Shown piece after piece: positions 54,601 through 64,000 of a stretch of DNA of 64,000 nt. Source of the stretch: Owenia fusiformis (lineage: Eukaryota > Annelida > Polychaeta > Sabellida > Oweniidae); assembly GCA_903813345.2 (NCBI GenBank), contig CAIIXF020000002.1, positions 20,288,455 to 20,352,454 on the forward strand, given 5' to 3'. Every line of letters begins with the position of its first letter. Position 1 is the first letter of the stretch. Both the position numbers and the translations under genes were made by a program. The notes beneath the pieces were generated by a model. It was not told where the DNA came from, made no database searches, and saw only the letters and a list, made by a program, of their open reading frames with translations.

Positions 54601-55745
54601 AGTATTTTACAATCATGTTTCCCATACTATCAAACTTGTCAATTATTTTTCAATTATTGACTTGTTCACTATTATTTATGCTGTTGGTGACCCTTACTTT
54701 TCCATTAAATGTCTTTCTATGTATTTTTCAATACTTATTTTCTCTAGGAAGTCTCTTTTAATACATAACTACATGGCATTTCTTGACCATGTCATTCCTA
54801 TGTGCTCCCATTGCAGGCTTCTTCCACTCTGCCGCAATATCCCCCGTTTTAAATGACGCTAGCTGTGATTTTAATTACTGGTAAACTACAAAGGTGAAAG
54901 CAATACTCAGTGGCGCAACAATGCCTCGCTCAGTGGTTTCTTAATTTACTTCACTATAAATTCTACTTAGTGTCAACATCGCCTCATCGCTGTCTTTAGT
55001 TTTTCTCCTATATAACTGTTATTACAGATATGAGATTAATTGAACGTAGCATGCCCTACCTTAGTGCCGTGGTTGAAATGTCACATTGTTATTAATAATA
55101 AAGTCATGAGGCTCATGTGTTTGGTTTTGCTAGCAACAAGATATACCAGAGACCTACTGTAACTTTTGTGTATCTTTGATTGAAAGTTGATACTTTTCTG
55201 CTATTACGATGATTTTGAAATGTTTAGAGTATGTAAGGATAAAGCTTGAATCTTTGAAATACAAATAAAATATTTTGTGATTGGATTTTGGGGATTATAT
55301 TTTGTTGATTTGATATGAAAAACAAACTATTGATATTATGATTAGGTGTCAGTTAAGTCAATGTCATCACAATAATTGTGCCCTTCTTTCCAAACTCAGA
55401 TAAGAGGGGGTCTGATAAACCAGAATTTGTCAATAGGTGCACATTGATTTTGGAACTGTCACATTTCACCCTATGTTGACAGATCACAAATTAGAACCTC
55501 TGGGTCATGTTGAATGACGTTTTACAGGAAAACAGAACACAATTGGTCATAGTATATCAATTTTATGTTTTTTAATGTTTTTGAATGTTCCTTAGTGCCT
55601 ACATGTACATTTCATATCTGAAGCTAAAGCATGGCTAGATATACCAAAGACAATTTTTATATATATTTTACATTGAAATCCTTTTAGTTCTAACTTTTTA
55701 CGTTTTCATTATCTTGAGCCACCCAGTGAAGAAGTGAGGACTATG

Positions 55746-56986
55746 CTAGACACTGGATGTTTTATGTAAACTATTTTTACTATATGAACTTACATTATAA
55801 GTCCTTCGTACTTTTTTGCAGCGTAGAATTTTATAAAATGCTCTTCGAAAGTCGGGATTGAATATATGGTATATAACTGGGTTTATCATGCTGGCTGAGT
55901 AGGCCAGGAATTCGAAAATTGTCACCATTGTGGGTGTGATATATTGTCGGCATTGGACGCAGAGACTCATTGTTGTGTATGCCAAGAAGAAAGGCAGGAA
56001 GAATATCACAAACACTGCAAATAATATGCCAAGAACTTGTACAGCTTTCCGAGCTTTTGCGTCGGCGTTACTTTGACTCCTGGTTGAAGAATTAGTTGGG
56101 CGATCTCTCGGAATGCGGTGATAGTTATTGCCATTCCCTATAGATGTCTCTTTCCATTCGTCGCCTAGGTTACGCCTATATGGGCTCCCTGGAACACTGC
56201 CTGTATCCTCGGGATTGGACCGGCTCTTTTTCACATTATTGTCAATATCGTGGTTTATCCCAAGTGAACTTTGACACGACCTTAAAGCGTGTGTATTTTC
56301 AAGGCAAAGATCTATGTCTGATCTTGACGCACTGAATGTTCTATTTCCATTAGTTAGCTCAAGTTGTATGGAACTTCGCTTGGCAGAAGCGTCTTTATTG
56401 TATTTACCGACACTTAGTCTCCTCTCACTTGTTAAGTCAAACATCGAATTACGCTTCTCCATGAACGTATCTTTCACTTTGTAAAACATATAGGACATGT
56501 TCGATACTTGACTGGGTGAGCGGTTTAATCTGTGTTTTTCCCCATTGCTCCCAGGGGGCTCTGATATACAAACTTCAGGGGCGGGAGTATATCTGGACTT
56601 TCCGCGTGTCTTGTAGAGTTCTCTCACAGTTAAAACATACATAATAGTCATGATGAGCAGCGGAAGGTAGAATGACGACACAGTCGCTGATATGACGAAA
56701 GTCGGTGTCTCTGGACCGCATCCCTTATAATACATTTCATCCATATGTGTATCAAGCATTGAGAGAATGAACAAGGGGCCTGCGATGCAAATCGCAACTA
56801 TCCAGACCAATATTATTTTTAAAGCTGTGTTGCGTTTAGTGCGTTGGAGACCATATACTAAGGGGTCTTTGAACGTCCGATAGCGATCTATTGAGATCAT
56901 ACACAGGTGGATTATAGTTGAGGACGTGAACATTACATCTAGGCTATACCATGTGATACACACCATCTTGGGCACTGGGAGACATC
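55746..56986 (-). CDS. 5-HT2-like aminergic GPCR, exon encoding TM3 to C-terminus
   Basis: The exon begins at 56986 after acceptor tttctacttgtag and ends at a TGA/TAA-type stop at 55746, about 413 codons. TM3 has Cys3.25, Asp3.32 (codon 56937-56939) in SLDVMFTSSTIIHLC and the DRY motif (56880-56888), very close to the SLDVLFSTASIMHLC pattern of 5-HT2 receptors. ECL2 has its Cys (CGPETP), ICL3 is long (about 190 residues), TM6 follows KARKAVQVLGI, TM7 has NPVIY, and the tail ends TSSV, a class I PDZ ligand as in vertebrate 5-HT2 receptors. The TM6 toggle Trp6.48 is Phe (FFLPFF). Plasma-membrane receptor for a biogenic amine, probably serotonin. The N-terminus, TM1 and TM2 exons lie upstream (higher coordinates) and were not found. 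The first coding part is duplicated three more times upstream. Confidence 0.85.
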
Positions 56987-57510
56987 CTACAAGTAGAAAT
57001 ATAGTAAATAAGGTAGGCAAATTAGAATGAGAACGTCCAATAGCGATCTATTGAGATCATACACGGGATTATAGTTGAGGACGTGAACATTACATCTAGG
57101 CTATACCATGTGATACACACCATCTTGGGCACTGGGAGACATCCTACAAGTAGAAATATAGTAGATAAGGTAGGCAAGTTAGAATGAGAACGTCCAATAG
57201 CGATCTATTGAGATCATACACAGGTGGATTATAGTTGAGGACGTGAACATTACATCTAGGCTATACCATGTGATACAGACCATCTTGGGAACTGGGAGAC
57301 ATCCTACAAGTAGAAATATAGTACATAAGCTAGGCAAGTTAGAATGAGAACGTCCAATAGCGATCTATTGAGATCATACACAGGTGGATTATAGTTGAGG
57401 ACGTGAACATTACATCTAGGCTATACCATGTGATACACACCATCTTGGGAACTGGGAGACATCCTACAAGTAGAAATATAGTAAATAAGGTAGGCAAGTT
57501 AGAATGAGAA
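56871..57510 (-). repeat. Four-copy ~160-bp array of the receptor exon start (acceptor + TM3)
   Basis: Copies begin (plus strand gaacgtcc) at 56871, 57031, 57188 and 57348; the second is 157 bp because of a 3-bp deletion. Each carries, in minus sense, a tttctacttgtag acceptor and the coding sequence up to DRY-x-TF. The true copy continues into KDPLVYG; the extra copies read DRYWTFSF and stop at TAA at the junction. Confidence 0.95.
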
Positions 57511-59096
57511 GAAAATGTCGGTCTTTCGTGGTTAAAAATGCAGATCTCTCAAAATCTCATTAAAATGAGACTTTAATGAGATTTCAAAGCTTTATAGAAA
57601 CTCCTCTATGAATTAACTTTCTACCTCAAAGCATGAAATTATTAACAAGTTCAATTAAGAACATTATTAATAAATTTTGTGGTAGCTCGCTTATGGGGTA
57701 ACAAGGCATTTGCATGAAAATATGAAAAGTGGATTGTTGGTACAGTACAGTACAGTAAAACCTGTCTAAATGGAACGTCTTTAGAACCTCTTAAAAGTGT
57801 TTCACTTGGGAGGTGTTCCACTAATAGAGGTTCATTTAACATTGAGTCAATTGGTCTCTGAAAAGTGTTCCACTAACAAAGGTGTTCTAATTCTTCTGTA
57901 GTTCACAGGTTTCACTGTAATAACACCAACCAACCAAGGGAAATAATCCCATACTGCATATCTGATTGTTTGAAAAATTTTCCTTCAGTAGTTGAGAAAT
58001 TTATAGAATTGAGAATAAAATTAGGGGATATGTCACCCTTTATTTGATATAGGACACAATAAATTCTGAAAGAATGTGATATTGGATTTCATATAGAGTC
58101 TAAAGTCAATTTTTCAGGATTGAATAAATGATTGATAGATACTTCATGAGACAGATATTTTATGTTCCTAAAGTGACAAAACTTATTCAAAGCAGTCTCA
58201 ATATGCTATATTTAGGAACGCTTCTATTCAATTAGGCTTAAGTGAGATTTCAGGAGATTCTGTATTATTTATCAAAGGATTCGTAGAAATGGCTGAAGTT
58301 AGAGAAAAGATTAAGACATTTTGCTGTTTAAGAGTCAAAATGACATGAAGACCCTGCTTGGGTATTATTTTGTCAATTAAATATCTTGATTTACAATTTA
58401 ATTATAGGCTTTTGAAACTGAAGCATCTTAGACTTGACTTTTCCCGATTTTACATCAATAAATGATTGCACAAGACTTCCTGATTTTACATCTAAAAATG
58501 ATTGCACAATACTTTTCCCGATTTTACATCTAAAAATGATTGCACAATACTTCCCAATTTTACATCTAAAAATGATTGCACAAGACTTTTCCCGATTTTA
58601 CATCTAAAAATGATTGCACAAGATTTTTCCAGATTTTACATCTATAAATGATTGAACTAAAGTAAAGTTAAAATTTCAACCTCTGTAGACTGTCAAAAGA
58701 TATATTCAATGCTAAACCAACATTGAGATAAACAGGAGGCTCATCAGAGTTAAAGTGGTTGATCAAAGGGAGTAATAAGGGAGCAAGATTTCTCCTTTAG
58801 GAGACAGCCGGATCGATGTTGATGCCTCCAAGCATGACTTTCATAACAACAATTTCAAAAATTAGAAATGATGGCAGGAATCCTTCTAAAGCAAGTAAAT
58901 TTTATTTTAGTCATAACTGCTCAAAATCTGGATTGAGTCTCCCAGTTATCTATAGTATGCAATAACAATTGCATTGGATGAAGTAAAATTAGGGGGTCTC
59001 CCAATGAATATATCGTATAATTTATTTCAGAACTGATCAAATTCTGATCTTGGTTTGTGATTCTTATCGAATGAGATTTCTTTATTATTTAATCAA
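57511..59096. other. Between receptor array and satellite, no gene
   Basis: 57735-57920 is a TACAGTAAAACCTGTCTAAA / GTGTTCCACT family copy. 58440-58650 is a short tandem array. Remaining sequence is AT-rich. Exons for receptor TM1-TM2 were searched for by eye and not seen. Confidence 0.4.
58440..58650 (+). repeat. Tandem repeat, ~37-40-bp units
   Basis: gattttacatctaaaaatga + ttgcacaagacttttccc, five to six copies with small length variation. Confidence 0.85.
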
Positions 59097-61230
59097 GTAC
59101 AGTTAGACCTTAAATTGAAAGCCATTGGAACCAGCCAAAAGTATTTGAATTAAGCAAGAGTTCACATTTCATGTTTTTATGTCATCATCGCAAGAGTACA
59201 GTAAGACCTTAAATTGAAAGCTATTGGAACCAGCCAAAAGTATTTGAATTAAGCAAGAGTTCACATTTCATGTTTTTATGTCACCATCGCAAGAGTACAG
59301 TAAGACCTTAAATTGAAAGCCATTGGAACCAGCCAAAAGTATTTGAATTAAGCAAGAGTTCACATTTCATGTTTTTATGTCACCATCGCAAGAGTACAGT
59401 AAGACCTTAAATTGAAAGCCATTGGAACCAGCCAAAAGTATTTGAATTAAGCAAGAGTTCACATTTCATGTTTTTATGTCACCATCGCAAGAGTACAGTA
59501 AGACCTTAAATTGAAAGCCATTGGAACCAGCCAAAAGTATTTGAATTAAGCAAGAGTTCACATTTCATGTTTTTATGTCACCATCGCAAGAGTACAGTAA
59601 GACCTTAAATTGAAAGCCATTGGAACCAGCCAAAAGTATTTGAATTAAGCAAGAGTTCACATTTCATGTTTTTATGTCACCATCGCAAGAGTACAGTAAG
59701 ACCTTAAATTGAAAGCCATTGGAACCAGCCAAAAGTATTTGAATTAAGCAAGAGTTCACATTTCATGTTTTTATGTCACCATCGCAAGAATACAGTAATG
59801 GCCTAGTCACATAGCCCGGCCGATGTCCGGCATTGGTAGAGCTCGGTGGATTTTTTTGGTGCCACCGAGCTCTCCTCATCGGAAGCAGAGCTCGGTGACG
59901 TGAACGGACTCTGTCCGGACATCTTCAGGCGACCGACCGAACACCGGCCGGTGACCGTACGGAGTCTGTCTCAAAATGGTAGTTTTTTTCTGCCGATGTG
60001 GCAGCAACTACCGGCCGGAGGTCAACCGGACATCGGAAGGAATACGGCCGGTACCCGAGCAGGTAACAGGACACCGTGCGATCGCCGGCTGGGTTGTTAA
60101 TGGGCTTTGAACAGTGACTGGCCGATGCTCTGTCCCACATTGGCCGGAGCTCGGCCGCTGTCCGTTAAAAAACCTCGTCCTCTGGTTGTCTCAGATGCAC
60201 GGGACACCGGCCGATACTCGGCCGTGCACCGGCCGACGTGTTTTCCGATGTGGTTACGATGGGGCTGCGATGACATGATGAGGGAGCTCGGTGAGAGCCG
60301 GTGAAATTTAACTCCGAAGTTAAAATTTCACCGAGCTACCACCGATGCGGTTTTAAGCAACAAACGCCACGGATGTCCGGCCGGTGTTCGGCCGAGTTCG
60401 GTGAAAATTGCATCGCTGGCTCATCGTTACCTCATCGGCCGGGCTATGTGACTAGGCCATTAGACCTTAAATTGAAAGCCATTGGAACCAGCCAAAAGTA
60501 TTTGAATTAAGCAAGAGTTCACATTTCATGTTTTTATGTCACCATTGCAAGAGTACAATAAGACCTTAAATTGAAAGCCATTGGAACCAGCCAAAAGTAT
60601 TTGAATTAAGCAAGAGTTCACATTTCATGTTTTTATGTCACCATCGCAAGAGTACAGTAAGACCTTAAATTGAAAGCCATTGGAACCAGCCAAAAGTATT
60701 TGAATGAAGCAAGAGTTCACATTTCATGTTTTTATGTCACCATCGCAAGAGTACAGTAAGACCTTAAATTGAAAGCCATTGGAACCAGCCAAAAGTATTT
60801 GAATTAAGCAAGAGTTCACATTTCATGTTTTTATGTCACCATCGCAAGAGTACAGTAAGACCTTAAATTGAAAGCCATTGGAACCAGCCAAAAGTATTTG
60901 AATTAAGCAAGAGTTCACATTTCATGTTTTTATGTCACCATCGCAAGAGTACAGTAAGACCTTAAATTGAAAGCCATTGGAACCAGCCAAAAGTATTTGA
61001 ATTAAGCAAGAGTTCACATTTCATGTTTTTATGTCACCATCGCAAGAGTACAGTAAGACCTTAAATTGAAAGCCATTGGAACCAGCCAAAAGTATTTGAA
61101 TTAAGCAAGAGTTCACATTTCATGTTTTTATGTCACCATCGCAAGAGTACAGTAAGACCTTAAATTGAAAGCCATTGGAACCAGCCAAAAGTATTTGAAT
61201 TAAGCAAGAGTTCACATTTCATGTTTTTAT
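59097..61230 (+). repeat. 99-bp satellite array, highly homogeneous
   Basis: Units start (gtacagtaagacc) every 99 bp from 59097 to 59790 and again from 60553 to 61147, about 15 in total. Differences between units are single bases. The unit contains attggaaccagccaaaagta and cgcaagagtacagtaagacc; its start resembles the TACAGTAAAACCT end of the dispersed family at 57743, suggesting it grew from one transposon end. One unit is interrupted by 59799-60459. Confidence 0.95.
59799..60459. mobile_element. GC-rich PIF/Harbinger-like element inside the satellite, TWA target
   Basis: Perfect 27-bp terminal inverted repeats start TGGCCTAGTCACATAGCCC. The interrupted 99-bp unit now has 9 + 93 = 102 flanking bases, so three bases are duplicated: TAA at the left and TTA at the right. 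TWA is the PIF/Harbinger target. The interior is far richer in G+C and CpG than the surroundings (repeated CCGGCCG and GAGCTCGGTG). No transposase; ORFs inside are not genes. Confidence 0.85.
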
Positions 61231-62159
61231 TCTCCAACTTTTTGTAGACAGTGTTTGGAATTTGGTAGTTGGTGTTCAGCAGTTGGTGTCTGTAACAAAT
61301 AGCAGGTGGTGTCTTTTTTGCATGTTAATGCCATTTGTAATATGAGTCAATGGGAGATAAAAAAATTAGGACAAAAAAATGTGTTCAAATTGAGAGGTGT
61401 TCATACTAAAGGTGTTTGGAAATTCAGGTTCTACTGTAGTTCACATCTTGCGCAATATTCCAAAATCTAGAGTCGACTTGACTGAATATTTTAGTATACT
61501 GTCAATATCAGTGGCAAAGATGATTGTGGAGCTGGAGTATATCCTATATCCAATTCAATGCAGTTTGAGCTGATTTGTTTGATGCCATTTAGCAGGCACC
61601 GATTCGATCAGTATTCGATGTAGAAATGGCACCAAATTAAATTGGTTGTGTAGAAGTCCGAATTTGGTTTCAATATTATAGTCCATAAAACAGTCAGATC
61701 TTCAGTCAAATATTTTTCTCATCTATTATCAACAGTTTTAATTATTTGTCACATACTGGAAGGTTAGTGTATTGTCATATTACTAACTAGTTTTATTATC
61801 CAATCAATGTTTTTGATGCCTTTATTCCTCACATTTTGATGGGCTCATACCATATCTCGATGGATCAATAGTTATAAAGTTTTATAACTTTTTATATGAG
61901 ATCTCATTAATCATATATGGTTTTCATGTTTTATATATTATGTTCTGAGAGTTGTATTATCTTCATAGACTCCCCTTAGTCCTAAAGCAATTTGTTGAAG
62001 CATAGCATACATTTCAGGCAGTTGACTGAGACTAATTAGCCTCTCAGTACATCTCAAGATTCTATTTGAGACTAACATACCACAAAAAATGATTGACATA
62101 TTTTCCAGGCTGAAACACTTAACAAGACATGGTGACCAACTGTGGGTTATATATCAGTT
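61231..62159. other. Unique-looking AT-rich stretch
   Basis: 61245-61440 is a TTGGTGTCTGTAACAAATAG ... GAGAGGTGTTCA copy ending tctactgta. No gene. Confidence 0.4.
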
Positions 62160-62375
62160 CAGTGATCTCCCCAGAATTAAAACAAGTGGGTGCAGCACCC
62201 ACCTGAGATTTTGACAAGAGGATTGCACCCACCTGAGAATCCATTTGCTCCCACATGAAAATGAGAAAAATCATGAAAGATAGGTGCTAGGCATATTTTG
62301 ACCAATTTTTTGGTCTGAATTGTGAAAATGAAAAATTTGCACCCACTTGAGAAAAAAATCCTGTGGAGATCATTG
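62160..62375. mobile_element. MITE of the CAGTGNTCTCC family (copy 4)
   Basis: CAGTGATCTCCCCAG to CTGTGGAGATCATTG, interior GTGGGTGCAGCACCCACCTG and TGGTCTGAATTGTG. Confidence 0.7.
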
Positions 62376-62499
62376 CTGTTATAAGATTGTCGATCTAATA
62401 TCTAATTGATGTCTAAGAGCAATGGCCAGAAGAATAACATAGGTATTTGAGAAACACACCAAGAAAACAATATAGACATAAATATAGATTACAAAGTAA

Positions 62500-63290
62500 C
62501 AAGCCCCAATATCCTGAGCAATGATCAAACTCTCCAATGACATGACACCTTTCCCCACCAACATGCAACCGTTATCGTAATAAAAAAAAAACAAGATACA
62601 TTTTGAAGCGTTACACAAGAATATCCAAGCAATGATCAAACTCTCCAATGACATGACACCTCTCCCCCCATCATACAACCATTATCACAATCAAAAAAAC
62701 AACAAGATACATTTTGAAGCGTTACACAAGAATATCCAAGCAATGATCAAACTCTCCAATGACATGACACCTCTCCCCCCATCATACAACCATTATCACA
62801 ATAAAAAAAAACAAGATACATTTTGAAGCGTTGCACAAGAATATCCCAGCAATGATCAAACTCTCCAATGACATGACATGACACCTCTCCCCACCATCAT
62901 GCATCCATTATCACAATCAAAAAACAACAAGAGTCATTTTGAAGTGTTACACAAGAATATCCCAGCAATGATCAAACTCTCCAATGACATGACACCTCTC
63001 CCAACCATCATACATCCATTATCACAATCAAAAAACAACAAGAGACATTTTGAAGCATTGCACAAGAATATCCCATCAATGATCAAACTCTCCAATGACA
63101 TGACACCTCTCCCCACCATCATACAATCATTATCACAATCAAAAAACAACAAGAGACATTTTGAAGCATTGCACAAGAATATCCCATCAATGATCAAACT
63201 CTCCAATGACATGACACCTCTCCCCACCATCATACAATCATTATCACAATCAAAAAACAACAAGAGACATTTTGAAGCATTACACAAGAT
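62500..63290. repeat. ~111-bp satellite, open reading frames on both strands
   Basis: About seven units containing gatcaaactctccaatgaca and acaagagacattttgaagc. Period is 110-111 bp (one longer unit near 62870 with an extra acatg). As 111 is divisible by three, 37-residue peptide repeats stay open on both strands (plus MIKLSNDMTPLPTI, minus GVMSLESLII). No start context, splice signal or similarity supports a protein. Confidence 0.9.
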
Positions 63291-64000
63291 GTGTTATAAA
63301 GATTATATTAAGAGAGAATTTCAGTGCTTTATATAATATTTTAAGAGAAAGAGCAGGTGACGTTACGAATACAATCATCATTTAATTTGATCAATGTGAC
63401 GTTTAAAGATCCTTGAACAAAATGTCAAGAAGTTTCAGGCGGAAAAGAGACTAATTCTCATTCATTTGATAATTGCTTTGTCGTCAGCTAAATAAAGAAT
63501 TGTGGGAGTGATTTTTCCTTGAGAAGATGCATTGTCTTTTAAATCATTATTTTTTCTCATTTAACCTTGAGTCGAAGAGTTTATATAAGGCAGTTATGTA
63601 TCATATTTCATTACATGAATGTAAAAAATGAATGTATTTATATCATTGTAATCCTTTCTCGCCATGTAATCGAAGACAATTTAATCAAATACATGTACAG
63701 TGTACTGTACTTTTTTTTTCATTATTTATTATAAAATGTGATAGTGGTGAGAGTTTTGTTTTATTGTCAGGGGCCAGTTTCTAAAAGCAACAAAACACAA
63801 ATCTCTCTATTTTGTAACTTCAATTATTGTCCTACTAATGTAAGCTAGCTTTTAGTAGTTTGATTTTGCTTCTTAAAAGAGAGCTTCATACAAATTCTTT
63901 TCCAGAGAAAATACTTGCCATTTATTTCATGATAAAACTCATAAAAAGTCATGGCAACATAAAAACTGCATGATTTTTAAAGAATTTTAGGCCAGAAGAG
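63291..64000. other. Window end, no gene
   Basis: AT-rich. The last ~55 bases (aaaactgcatgatttttaaa) match the interior of the repeat at 35105-35297, so another copy begins at the window border. Confidence 0.4.

Larger units (their letters stand above)
51801..55745. other. Region after THOC2 exon 8, no gene recognised
   Basis: It holds a GGGCC-family fragment (52576-52733), a 41-bp direct duplication (gagtttatagcatgg...ttaagccaggga, 52942-53010), loose 21-30-bp repeats with tgacacacattttta (53500-53650), a 21-bp tandem (54536-54600) and one end of a CAGTGATCTCC MITE (54350). Neither further THOC2 exons nor exons of the receptor gene were found. Confidence 0.45.

Noticed and set aside
54800-54853. 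Possible further THOC2 exon after cattgcag (LLPLCRNIPRF)
   Set aside because: The acceptor looks good but the translation stops after about 15 codons and does not match the THOC2 sequence expected after exon 8.
56987-57020. N-terminal extension of the receptor frame (PTLFTIFLLV)
   Set aside because: The frame start is a TTG, and the sequence is the intron end with the tttctacttgtag acceptor; coding starts at 56986.
59820-60430. CpG island promoter
   Set aside because: The GC-rich block is bounded exactly by 27-bp inverted repeats and a target duplication; it is a transposon body, and no gene starts beside it.
59097-61230. CRISPR-like regular array
   Set aside because: The whole 99-bp unit is conserved with no variable spacers, and the genome is animal; it is a satellite.
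62878-63336. 152-codon ORF with 37-residue repeats
   Set aside because: It lies in a 111-bp satellite, is also open on the other strand and has no gene context; kept as a satellite.
1-64000. tRNA, rRNA or other structured RNA genes
   Set aside because: No cloverleaf A/B-box pair or conserved RNA motif was recognised by eye; a covariance-model scan would be needed to exclude them.

Overview
The window is nuclear DNA of an animal, most likely a marine invertebrate. Reasons: AT-rich sequence, GT-AG spliced genes with introns of 0.3-10 kb, a THOC2 orthologue, a 5-HT2-like receptor, a Golgi-type glycosyltransferase, and a very dense load of small inverted-repeat elements, satellites and one full Ty3/Gypsy chromovirus. 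The phylum cannot be fixed from sequence alone.

Layout. 1-25: last codons of a gene copy whose homologue lies complete at 3211-11076. 3211-11076 (+): a seven-exon gene predicted to encode a secreted 380-residue protein with an N-terminal lysozyme/transglycosylase-like domain and a C-terminal domain resembling the inter-alpha-trypsin inhibitor heavy chain C-terminus; its last intron is packed with foldback elements. 11283-11796: a strongly palindromic element. 12864-51630 and probably beyond (+): the first eight coding exons (284 codons) of THOC2, the scaffold of the THO/TREX mRNA export complex, spread over 39 kb. Intron 1 holds an LTR retrotransposon (14136-21982) with 509-bp LTRs that look identical. 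Intron 3 holds a GATC-rich minisatellite with a hAT-type insertion. Intron 6 holds an intronless antisense glycosyltransferase gene (38945-40273) and a 2.16-kb inverted-repeat element. 55746-56986 (-): the TM3-to-C-terminus exon of a 5-HT2-like aminergic receptor. 59097-61230: a 99-bp satellite broken by a GC-rich transposon. 62500-63290: a 111-bp satellite.

Most striking pattern: three exon edges in two different genes are tandemly duplicated together with their splice signals. THOC2 exon 6 has five 3' splice sites in a 70-bp array, THOC2 exon 8 has its 5' splice site in a 52-bp array, and the receptor exon has four acceptor+TM3 copies in a 160-bp array. In each case use of a supernumerary site leads quickly to an in-frame stop, so the extra copies behave as candidate poison splice sites. 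A second theme is self-documenting transposition: several elements sit inside duplicated sequence whose other copy preserves the empty site (2142-2576, the LTR element, 36103-36749, 59799-60459).

Exon coordinates come from reading frame, splice consensus and remembered family sequences; no alignment or transcript was available.
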